Part shown: positions 49,330 through 60,000 of the stretch, piece after piece
How the letters are laid out: each line of letters starts with the position of its first letter
Position numbering within the stretch: position 1 is the stretch's first letter
Source: Lingula anatina
Taxonomy: Eukaryota > Brachiopoda > Lingulata > Lingulida > Lingulidae
Reading direction: 5' to 3'
Length of the DNA stretch: 60,000 nucleotides
Assembly: GCF_001039355.2 (NCBI RefSeq)
Contig: NW_019773515.1
Span: 64,001 to 124,000 of the forward strand
Translations under genes and position numbers: made by a program
The notes under the pieces: generated by a model
Told to the model about the DNA's origin: nothing
The model's database searches: none
Seen by the model: only the letters and a program-made list of their open reading frames with translations

Positions 49330-51269
49330 CTCATTATTAAATATTATCATTATTAATGAAAAATAATAAATAAACAAAATAAGATAAATTTATAATAAAA
49401 TAAATGATAATAAACAGTATGTTTCTTTGTAAATATTGATGTAAGTTTTATTTGTATCGGTATGGTATTCAACAACAGAACGTGAGCTCTAAACGGCTCT
49501 TAGAGCGATATCAAACATAGGCGTTTATTTATAAAAAAAAAAACATAATAATATATCAGATAAATAATTGAAGTTATTTGCACATTGTGCATTTGCATTT
49601 TTCACTCACCAGGTGGTCATAAGTATCTTAAAGTCACTTTTAATACTTAAAAGTCTTCTGATTTACTCCAACAGTTTGTCAGATTTGCTATACTAAAGAC
49701 ACGTTCACAATGATTTGATCAACTTAACTACTGAGCACTAACTCCACGGGAGCTCTTGCTGAATGCAATCAGATTAACTGACTGACACTCCTCATTTTTC
49801 ACCAGCTTTATGTATTAAGGATTTTGCAATAATTATTCAGTTTGCTACAAAATTGCCATGTAACTGGACAGAAGTTGAATTTTTATGTATCAAATGATTG
49901 ATGTTAGTTTGAAGGACAGTCGTAAGAGTGAAATACGTACCATTGTTTTAGTACTTCTTATTTTGAAGAGCAATCATATCAATAATAAACATGTTTTATG
50001 AAAATAACAGCATTAAAATAACATTTTCTGTTTCTGTCAATTGTAAATCTATAACTGACATTATACATTCAAGAGACATTTTAGGACTGTTTATCTCACA
50101 TGTCACAATCGCTGTTTGTTTTTCAGTCAAAGAAGATGAAAACTTTGGAGATTGGATACCATCTTTTGTAACCGGTGTGACAAGAATGGTAGTCGTTAGG
50201 AACCGTAGTCCGTTCCCTATTATTTTGGACAGGTGACACTTGCCCCATGTACTAACCCCAAAACTCCAACAACCTAATACCTGCACTGATCATTTGGGAT
50301 TCCGGACTTCCATTCCTACAATGTAGGACTACCATTCCTGGCACACTTGATACAAACAGAGTGTTACCAACAGCCTGTGGGGATAGATGTTCATGCCAAA
50401 GCAAACCTAGAACACATAATCCACCAGAGACCACGCTGCATAGCGGACACCGTTTGGTGGAAAACCGAAAGTAAAATTAAGCAACAAGTGATATTGTCCA
50501 TCCATATCAGCAAGTCAGCCCAAACTATATGTCTTAATAGAATGTGAAAATATAAAAAAAGACCATGGCTCAGGAAGAAGGGGCGTAAAGATGGGCATTC
50601 AAAGTGGAATAATTCGTACACTGTAGCGATGTTTAGTATATTTTCAAAAAAGTTAAATTCGTTCACCTTTGATGGCCAGTGCTGCCACTAGAACCCAGGG
50701 GCAAGGATTAAGTCACGTTTAGAAACTAGTCAGAATAGCATCATTAAACCTCAGAACACTAGTTACAGAGTAAATTAACATATATATATATATATTAATT
50801 TACTTTATTATTTTTACTGTATTATTTATTCAAAATAGTTTTAAAAAATGATTCCTTTTGGTTTTTTTGTAAAATCAAAAGAAATGTTTTGAAAAAATAT
50901 TATTTCTTAGCTCGACTCCAGGTGACGTTCAACAACAACTTATTTCCGGAGCTTTCTGATTGTCTGTGGATCGCAATGAGCACTACCATGTCTTTCTTTA
51001 CTCTAAACTTTACTATACCAACAAAACAAGCTTTTGGAGACTATGGACATATCGACGTCAAGTGGAAGAGGAAAACAGGATTTCACTGAAATAGAGGTAA
51101 CGGTGCTAAGGATGAGGGCACTGTCCCTACCGTTGCAACGGATGTCTAGTTGCTGAGGTCTTAATTGCAAAATTGGACATCCGCATCTAGGAACGACGTT
51201 TTGACAAATAGAAAAATGCACACAGCACAACTAACGCAATTCCAAATCCTTGCCCGTGGAAGGACGTCA

Positions 51270-51270
<1 letters not shown>

Positions 51271-51304
<34 letters not shown>
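51271..51304. repeat. AAT microsatellite
   Basis: AAT run that also creates a poly-asparagine stretch in a spurious open frame. Confidence 0.9.
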
Positions 51305-51305
<1 letters not shown>

Positions 51306-51990
51306 GAATACAGGTTACTTAACAAAAAATATAAACTAGCAAATGAAGAACACGCGCATCGTGTTTGGCAACTGTGCGCTCACATCTGACGACTATCAAA
51401 AAATAATAACAAAACAGAAAAGTGAATTTGATGCATCTGTTGTCAACCGGGTGTCATTTTTATCTTTAAAAGAACTGCCCTTCGGCGATATGCCTTCTAT
51501 TGATTTTTACAATTGTTGTTATCTATTCAAATAATATTCTTATCTATTTGAAGAAATTTTTTCCTGGAATAATGTTAAATCAAGAATATATGACATAATC
51601 AAACACAAGTCATAGATGACCCCAGATGTGTACCTTTTCTCCAGTTTATTCGTGCTAACGTAGTCTTTTAGGGCTTGGTCTTGAAGCACTTTTTTTACAA
51701 TTACTGCTGTAAGTAATTTGTTTATATGTATGATGGGCAACCGTGCTTCGTATCAAATCTCTCGTTCACTATAGAAATTGACTCAGTCCAAAAGCAAATA
51801 ACTTTTTTGTAATGCATCAAAGTATCATATTACGAAGGCTGGCTGAAGGCTAGTGGAATATGAAGTAATCAAAGTGAAACAAATTCAGCTTTTTATTGGA
51901 TAAATTGGATAAAATAAAAATTTTCTTGTGTGGGGCCAATACAGTTTCTCAATCTTTAGTGTACGTCGTATGCTATCATCTGCGTAACAA

Positions 51991-52021
<31 letters not shown>
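51991..52021. repeat. ATT microsatellite
   Basis: ATT run of about 31 bp. Confidence 0.9.
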
Positions 52022-52023
<2 letters not shown>

Positions 52024-53001
52024 AACTCTGGCCTGGGAATTGACTTTCCATGATCAGACGTTGGGTGTATAAGTGCCTCATTATGTCACTGCTTCTACTT
52101 AGAATATCAGGAGAGTTATGACATTTTCCAAGTTATTTGTTTATTTATTAATCTCCGATTGAAGGTTATGAATTCAATTCAATTTATTCCTGTATTAGAT
52201 TAATCACAGTATGTGAGCAGAAATCAAATTAAAAAGCTTTTTTTCTGAGAGATATCAGATACTCTAAAATGCGTAATTACGGCATAGCACTTTTTGAATC
52301 ATGACATTTGAACTGGTCATTACAGGGATGTTGCAAAAGGCGTAATTCAAAACTTCATTGTACCAGAGGAATTACAAAGAATTCATAAAGAAAAGTATTT
52401 CATTGAATCATCATGAAAGATTTTAGTTATTAAAGTTAGTTATTGAAGTCTACTTTTTGTATTTGCTCTTTTTATTTTGTTAAAATATTTCTTTCTTATG
52501 AAATCAGCAATTGAAAAAAAATACTTGACACACGGCTTTTATAGTGTTATTTGTCCAGTCGTTTCATCACTTTGACAATTGAAATTGTTCCATCTTTTTC
52601 ACAACTGAAAATGTTCTGTCCTCCTTTAAAATATACTTCCTGCAAATCAGCATGAGTCAGAGACGTTCAAAATAGCTTTTAACGCATGTTGATTGGCTGA
52701 TAAAAAACGACTTTTTTGTATAGGATCAGATTTTAATTTCTCATTTTGAAAGATCGCTTGTTTGAATATTATAACATAGAAATGTTACCGTAGTATTAGA
52801 TTTGGAAATGATAGGAAGATTTTGGAAATTAACGTAGAGTATTCACTTTTAATCATTTTTAAAAAACATATATCTCATTTGTCTCCTTTTTCCAAAACTT
52901 GACTTCCAAGAAAAGTTTCAAAACGTTGAATTGAGTAATAAAGTATAGACTTAACCGCAAGAGATTGCAAATGAAAGCTTTTATAATCTGAATTACGTAA
53001 T

Positions 53002-53772
53002 CCCAGCGGGCAAATTATGTTGTTTTAACGTTGAACCAACGTTGAACCATAACGTTGAGAAGACATTGGATAAACGTTGGATTTGAGAGTTGTGTCAACC
53101 TCAGATAACAACGTTGTATCAACCTCAGAACACAATGTTATATCAACCCCACCCAGCGGGAAATTAGCCTGGATGTGTTTAGTAGTAGGACATGTTTGAT
53201 GGCTAAATATATGTAGATTATAAATGTATGGCCTTTCAGTTAAAATTTTCAAGGTTTAGATTAGTATGTATAGCTCTTTTCTTATATATATAAGAAGATA
53301 ACTACAACCATATAATATATAGATATAACAAAGTCACAGTCACCTCAACCTGCCTATATAACAGGTTACCAAGAACTGTTCACTCCATCACATTTACAGC
53401 AACTTATTCATCCTAGTGTTAGCTGACCTTGCAAGGAATTCAGTTTATTGGAATGTATTTATGAATTACAAGTTAAGACACAAAACAACTGCCACTTTTA
53501 CTTTAAAACCCTTTTGTTATTATTTTGATAAATTTAGTTACAGTATTGATAAACAAAGTATCACGTTTTCAATAATTAATATTTTAAATTACAATCCATA
53601 ACTGCAAGGTTGTGTCATTGACCAAAATACAACGTTGAGTCAACGTCACATTATGACGGTGTTTCGACATGGCTGGATCAACGTTGATTTTACGTTGAAT
53701 TTAGGTAGATCAACGCAATTCAAAGTATCAACCTGTTTTCAACGTTGATCCAACGCAACTATGACTGCTGGG
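53002..53772. mobile_element. 771-bp inverted-repeat element rich in AACGTTGA
   Basis: Left end CCCAGCGGGCAAATTATGTT, right end (reversed) CCCAGCAGTCATAGTTGCGT. Both sub-terminal regions carry repeated AACGTTGA/TCAACGTT motifs (at least five on the left, five on the right), while the centre (53160-53600) is plain AT-rich DNA. A second CCCAGCGGGAAATTAG at 53152 suggests a nested or partial copy. Target duplication is not clear. No transposase frame. Confidence 0.65.
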
Positions 53773-54399
53773 ATGTTGCTTTTCAGACAGGTATATGTAT
53801 ATATTCATATTAATTTTTAATGTTTTATAAATTTTACTGATATCGTAAAGGAAACAATCAAGTACTAATTTATTATCATCTAGAAAAAAAACGTTACCAA
53901 TTATTTTCATCGATTACCAGTTCAAACTATAATCCTCACACATGTATTTTTAGGAATACTTTTTCTCTACTTGACTTTAAAGAAAAAAAGTTACATTTTT
54001 ACGAAGAGTGCTATTTTCATTTTCAATAATAGATTTTACATGACTTCTGAAAACAATCACGAGCTGTTTAAAAAGAAACCAATGCGATTAAAAGCAGGCC
54101 AAAATGCAAAGTGCTTACGGTCCAACTTACATATCCTTCAACTTCGACTATAAGGATATGCTCATCAACTATACCCACTAATTTTCCAAAAGTTTACTTG
54201 AAATTTAAAAGAATAATTTAGTTGGTCACCGGATATTGCTGGACAACTCTGAAGGCTGTTAACATTTTTAAAAGTCTTTTCGCATGTTTTAAAAAAGGTA
54301 TTTAACTGAGTATCCAACATGTGACAACGTAGCAATTTGGTGTAATATATGTAAATTAATCACTTTGTTAATGATATCAAAGCAGATCTGTGAGTAAAC

Positions 54400-55262
54400 A
54401 AAGGAATAAATTTAGTTGGTGATAAAGGAAAGATTACGGTGTAAAGCGTGGCAATGTTCGTTTAACGGACATTCCACGAAAAAGGTTTCAATCCCAAAAC
54501 AAGTAATGCAAAAATATGAACTTTTTTTTATATTTTTCTAAATATGAACTTTGCAAAACTGGGAAACTTTTTTTTAATTTTTCTGAAGAAAATGTATTCA
54601 GAGAGTAACAGGGATATTTTTACTCACACCATTACTTCTAACGCAGTATACTATTTTTTCGTTTACGGATGTTAGGTAATATCATTATTGGGTTATATGT
54701 GTATTTCAGTTATGCCATGGGTCTAAATTTTTTTTCTTATTTTACTAATATTGAAATATTATTGCCACCTTTGGATTTACTGTCCAACGTACACGTATAA
54801 AAATTGCGGTGCAAACATTTTGGTATTAAGTCACATTAATAGAAAGAAAACAAAATGTTTTTGTATATAGTTCTACAATTAAGTATGAGACAGACCTTAT
54901 TCAATCAGCAGGACACATTTAATATGCAGGTGAGAAAAATTGCAATTTCATAACGGAGGTTAAGTTAAAATGCTACCATAGCTGTTTTTTTTAGGTAAAA
55001 GCTAACTTTGGAAGCAGCATTCGTGTATACTTACAGATGCGTAAGTTAAATTAATAAGGGACTAGAGTAAATTTTGTTACAATCCATATTTTTTGTCACG
55101 GAGGTAAAAATAATAGGTGGCATGCATTCTTAAATAGGTAATATTCGTAGGGTCTATTTGCTGAACAATTGAAAATTTGTTTTAGAAAGTAGTTGATCCT
55201 CTGCCATCAGAAATGAGCATACTGACTGTATACAGTTTTTATGCAAATAACTGAGATTAACA
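54400..55262. repeat. Diverged tandem duplication, unit 1
   Basis: Shares ordered blocks with 55275-55760: CAAAGGAATAAATTTAG, TATTCCACGAAAAAGGTTTC-type, ATATCATTATTGGGTTATA, GCATTCTTAA-TAGGTA and TTTGCCATCAGAAATGAGCA-type segments. Diverged and with different spacers, so clearly older than the block 1-3 duplicates. Confidence 0.7.
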
Positions 55263-55274
55263 ATAGGCTCTGTG

Positions 55275-55760
55275 AATATACAAAGGAATAAATTTAGCTG
55301 CTGATAAAGGAAAGATAACGGTTAACGAGTATTCCACGAAAAAGGTTTCATTTCCAAAACGAGAAATGCAAAAATATTAGCTTTTTTTATATTTTTTCTA
55401 AATATGAACTTTGCAAAACTGGGAAACTTTTTTATATTTTTCTTAAGAAAATATATTCACAGAGTTACAGAGATTTTTACCCACACCATTACTTCTATTA
55501 AAGAAATAATAATGTAAGTGTTAACACTGTAAACTATTTTTTCGTTACGGATGTTAGGTAATATCATTATTGGGTTATACATGTTGACTATTTCAATCAT
55601 GCCATGGGTCGAAAGTTCTTTTTTACTTCATGCATTCTTAATTAGGTATTATTCCCAGGATCCACTTGCTAATCAATTGAGAATTTTTTTAGAAAGCAGT
55701 TGATCCTTTGCCATCAGAAATGAGCATATTAACTGTATTCAATTTGTTTTCCAATTACTG
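55275..55760. repeat. Diverged tandem duplication, unit 2
   Basis: Second, shorter copy of 54400-55262 in the same orientation; parts of unit 1 (about 54720-55110) are missing. Confidence 0.7.
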
Positions 55761-56524
55761 AGGTATATGCTTTGATATGTAACATCTCAACTTCTGTTTA
55801 TATCATTCTGTATGGCGTGTACACATTGTATATAATGAAAAAGTACCACTATTTTTTTTAAGTAATTGTTTTATGAGTTAAAGAAAAGGACAAAAATGTC
55901 ATTCATAAGCATTATGACTTTTTCTTATCTTTATTTTTAAAATGTTTCGGAGGTGAGGGGTTGCTGATGTATTTACCAGGTTTAACAAAAAGAAACATGT
56001 ATGCAAATTAAATAAGGACAAACAACGCAAAAAAAGGTGGAAACGTATAAAAGATTTCTTGCCTCATATTAACTATATTACTAAAGCAACACGACATAAT
56101 TGTGCTTTTCGTGGCATATAGACACTCATTGAATTGTTGGGTTTTTTATATAGAACACATGGAATCTCTATTGTCGACATTTTGGATAATTTGGCATGTC
56201 ACCAACAACAATATCATTGTAAAACACTGAAAATTGCAATATTCCATACTCTTTTATTGCTGAAAATAGACTGCAACAGTTTTTTTTCCAAATTGGAACC
56301 CTTCGTGGAATGGCTCTTAAAAGCATTTCTTTATTTCTTTATTGAAAGCTGTTGGTACAAAGGATCATAGAATATATGTTCACGGCACATTTCCTCGGTG
56401 CTTCACATTTGACAAACAATTATTTTTTGCATTGTTTTTTTTCTTTTTCATAGTTAACCTTGCTTTAATTGCAAGTATCATATCATCTTACAGTATTTTC
56501 TTGGCGTCCAATTAATTCATTCGC

Positions 56525-56552
56525 AAAAAAAAAAAAAAAAAAAAAAAAAAAA
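56525..56552. repeat. A homopolymer tract
   Basis: About 28 consecutive A; could be a retrotransposed poly(A) tail, but no flanking target duplication or source gene was recognised. Confidence 0.85.
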
Positions 56553-59500
56553 CACGAAAGGAAAATGACCATTTTACTTAGGGCATACAACTAAGCATCC
56601 CCAATAATTCTAAGCTTAACTCCGTTCCCCAGACACCCTGGTTTTTATAGGTTGGCCTTTCAGCCTAGGACACCTGAGTCGACATGTCCCGACCAGTTTG
56701 CACTCATTAACCCTGACTCCAACTGAACCCAAGCGTTTTTGTCAGACATGCTTTTTGCATGTCTCGGAAATGACTCAATCAAAGAATATATCGGAATATA
56801 CTAATGAACTGAATGAACTTAAGGGAAAGGGAGGGACAGTCATTAGAGTGGGGACAGGGCATGATATACTGGTACTGGTCCATGGCTAATGAAACAGTTT
56901 GAAATCGATGAACTCGTTTGAGGAGAGAGGAGTGGCTGGAGGATCATTGTTGCCAAGCAAAGTGATTGATAGCTGCTCAGTTTGTTCCATATCTCAGATT
57001 CGATTCAAATTGAGGTGTGTGTGTGTGTGTGTTTATGAGAGGTAATAAAGCTCTTGGATATAAACTTTTCAAATTATAATATATAGTTTGAGACACGCAA
57101 AATTTGTTATTCAAATTTTAAGGTATAATTTTGTTTGTTTGAAAAAGGATACAGGATACAATTTATGAAGGAAAATGCATCATGTTCCTTTGGTGTGAGA
57201 AAAGTCCTAAACTGGATTAAAAATCTTAAGACGTACATTTTGAGAAAAAAGTATTCGATAGATAAGTAAGTTTATGTTTTTTGGGGTTTCATGATATACA
57301 GGTATGGGCCATTTTGCGCATATGTGGTTTGTTCTCTACCAATTTTTGACGTATTTATTTATTCATTTATTTATCACTGCACTGCATAATTATGCTAAAA
57401 CAATCAAATTGTTATTTCTTAGCGTGTATCTCTTGCATTTGTATAGCATAAATTATTCATGAATCATACATTTTCATTGCATAAAATTCAGAAATAAATA
57501 CAAATAAGCATAAATAAATTATTTGGTTTCACTTTTTTCGTCTCTCAAACATGCTTCGTATCTTTAGTGAGGGTAGGACCAGGTAAGTACTTGTTTCTCA
57601 CTTATTCAGACTATCAAATGTGAATATTTTTTTCATTCAGAAATAAAAAATGTTTACACTAATAGGACACCATTACTATTGATTCGAATTAAAAAAATAT
57701 GGATCATATTTTATTTGAGTGTGTATTCTTTAAATAATAATTGAACATGTAGCAGTCTATGGGCGTGTGTATGACGTGCACATATTCTGAAAAATAAGTA
57801 TACTCCTTGAAAAACTAAATGTAGTAGACCATGCATTTCTCGGAAAGAGAGCTACCTTCATCTTTGTTGTAAAAAATAGGAAATTTGCTATCCGGGTCAA
57901 CATGTGGTTGGGGAGTAAATAATCACATAAATGGGAAAGATCTGATACATATATCTAATAAAAATCAAGTGAATCACTCCCATTCTGTAGTTCAATACCA
58001 ATATACAGATGGCTATATTAACAGTTTGAAAAAATTAATCTTGGCAGGGGTATAGACATATAATCATAATTGCATTGCAGATTGATTTTACTGTTGAATT
58101 CATTTTTGTATAAAAGAAATTGCATACCATTCGCTTCCTTTCGAAAAGGTCTTTTCCTATATTTTATAAACTCATATCTTGCAAAACAGTTGGGAGGACA
58201 GCTGGGTTTTAAAACGCTAAATAAAACTCAAAAGTATTCTATGTTGTCATCGAATATGCACAGAAAACTCAAAATTTTGAGTTTTGCTTGAGCTTTAGTA
58301 CAAAATGTGAGAGAGAGAAAAAAAAGGAAATTAAAACTTATAATTAAACTCTATTCACCAACCAAAATATTTCTATGTAAAATATTTCCATGTGATTTCT
58401 CTTTAGAATGAGGATATACTTGGGCAAAAACAAGATATGCAAAATTAAGTGAGGTCGTTACATATTGACAGATATCGAGCGCGTTCAGAGACAAAAAATT
58501 CTGTGCACACCTTAAACTCTGCGTATGTCTCAGTACATGAGTGCAGTATGTAAAAACATATGGCATCCATGCCAATTTACAAACATGCTTTTTTTTCTAG
58601 AGAGTCAACGCCTACGCATTTAGTCAAACGAAACGTAGACATAAGCGCGATGCCACGTTCACCTAAACACGGATTATGCAGCACCAAACAATACAAGACA
58701 CCGTTCGCCCCTGTGATTGGAATACCCTTTTCTATTGCAGTATAAAATCTCCAAAAACTAAGTTATTTTGTATGGCCTGGAGCGGCGGTAACAAGGTGTT
58801 TCAGTACGTCCTCTGCGGTATAGTCAAGTACAACGTTAATAGATCGGCACGAAATCACGCAAGGGTTCACTCGGTGCATTTTTTTATCTAGGTCAAACGA
58901 CTGAAGCAGAAGCTAGGCAAACGATAGGGATTTATGAGCCGTTTCTGTTTTTAGTCGCGTGATGGAATGATATATATCATTACTGCATAATATGTTATGT
59001 CACATGCGTCAGTTAATCATTATTTGTTGTGACATTGGATTTTGATAAATATAATGAATAAAATACTATTTTCCCTCATGTTAGCATTGATTACTAAAGT
59101 TCTCTTGCGGCAGATGAAAAAGTCATCCCAACCGTTGGTATCTTTGGAGATTTTTATACACAGACACAGAGCTGGGGCACGACTCCACCTGGCTGTTTCT
59201 CCGATAGGGACCAATATGAATGAAAACAATTATTAAGACGAAAACAATGTACATTATTCGGCTATTAATAGATATTTAATGACTTTGGTCTTTCTGTTTT
59301 TGGAATAATGCGCTGAACTATGGGTCAATTTTCGTTTTGATAAAAAAATATGGTTGTGGACCTAACATATGGGTCACAACATATAACGTGCAGAGATAAA
59401 TTTAAAATTATTTCAGACATCAAGGGCAGTAGGTAGCGACATTTGACACTGACAGGTAACACCTCGCGTCAATCACTTATATCCCGATGGCGGGAGGAAA

Positions 59501-59694
59501 AATTATCTGTAATATTTATGTCTAGCGACATATGATGAGAGGACATTCATGAATTCTAGGTAAATAGCACTTGAGTTTTTTTAACCACAAACACTGACAA
59601 CCATCACTAATTATTGTATACATAACAGAAAATATATTTTTCAATTCAATGAGTAAAAACAAAAATAACCTCATAACTGCCAACGCTTCTATGT

Positions 59695-59718
59695 TTCTCT
59701 CTCTCTCTCTCTCTCTCT
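59695..59718. repeat. TC microsatellite
   Basis: TC run followed by a pyrimidine-rich stretch to about 59780. Confidence 0.9.
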
Positions 59719-60000
59719 GCGTGTCACTGTCTGCTTCCTCTACCCATCCTTCCTCCTTCTCTCTGTCTCTCCCCCCCCTCCCCAATCTAAATCTCTCCCG
59801 TTGCGTGACAGAAGAGGTATTTGATGATGTAAATAGCGTAGCCCGCAAGGGCCGCAGGGGACAGGCGTACCGCTGACGCTGACACGACCGAGGTTACTCG
59901 GTGCATTTTCTACCACAACGTGTATACAGCGAGAGATTATTACTTGCACTTAAAAAAAAAACGTTAATCATAGATCACATTGCCATCAAATCATTAGATT

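Larger units (their letters stand above)
49330..53001. other. No gene that I can support
   Basis: Three short plus-strand frames have an acceptor-like or protein-like look (about 50126-50236, 50899-51089 and 51343-51534) but no matching donors or known motif. Otherwise AT-rich sequence and microsatellites. Confidence 0.4.
55761..60000. other. No gene that I can support
   Basis: AT-rich. Contains an A tract (56525-56552), a short TG repeat (57015-57031) and a TC repeat (59695-59718). 58600-58900 and 59800-59900 are richer in CG than the surroundings and could hold exons, but no splice-consistent reading frame with a known motif was found. Confidence 0.4.

Noticed and set aside
50889-51534. 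Short plus-strand frames (50889-51089, 51343-51534) with protein-like stretches
   Set aside because: No matching donor/acceptor pairs and no recognised motif; kept only as a note on the region.
58676-58891. CG-richer stretch with short frames on both strands
   Set aside because: An acceptor-like TTGCAG is present but no frame gives a recognisable protein or consistent splice partner.
59522-59949. Arginine/glutamate-rich minus-strand frames near the window end
   Set aside because: They translate the TC microsatellite and its pyrimidine-rich flank.
1-60000. CRISPR arrays, tRNA or rRNA genes, bacterial operons
   Set aside because: None of their sequence features were seen; repeats present are microsatellites, inverted-repeat transposons and block duplicates.

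Overview
This is animal (metazoan) nuclear DNA: AT-rich, intron-containing and repeat-rich, with many microsatellites and short inverted-repeat transposons. I cannot name the species. Gene structure and transposon load fit a marine invertebrate. I saw no bacterial operons, CRISPR array, tRNA or rRNA.

The best-supported gene is a complete nuclear receptor of the NR6A (GCNF) type on the minus strand. Its seven coding exons lie between 45667 and 31314. All splice sites and codon phases agree, giving a predicted protein of 523 residues with both zinc fingers of the DNA-binding domain, the NR6-type C-terminal extension and a ligand-binding-domain-like region. Its stop codon is followed by a minus-strand poly(A) signal. 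A plus-strand reading frame of unknown function (29665-30253) ends about 1 kb away, so the two units converge. A second probable gene is seen only as a first coding exon on the minus strand (6584-6791), with an allele-like second copy at 11329-11527.

Region by region: 1-3918 is intergenic with two inverted-repeat elements. 3919-13214, 13765-22963 and 27017-29342 are three pairs of near-identical blocks, each pair containing a single N between its copies. The first copy, or the sequence leading into the second, differs by a transposon or other insertion at the break. This looks like two haplotypes left side by side in the assembly rather than true tandem duplication, though sequence alone cannot settle it. 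Comparing the copies gives a catalogue of polymorphic insertions: a 160-bp element, a 246-bp foldback with a small inversion beside it, one versus three head-to-tail TTA-flanked elements, a Tc1/mariner remnant, and microsatellite length changes.

29665-30815 holds the unknown plus-strand gene end; 31206-45742 the NR6A gene with a 9.4-kb first intron; 45743-60000 is gene-poor, with microsatellites, one AACGTTGA-rich element and a diverged tandem duplication. I found no convincing new multi-gene system. The most interesting material is the receptor with an altered P-box flank and the active-looking small transposons revealed by the paired copies.
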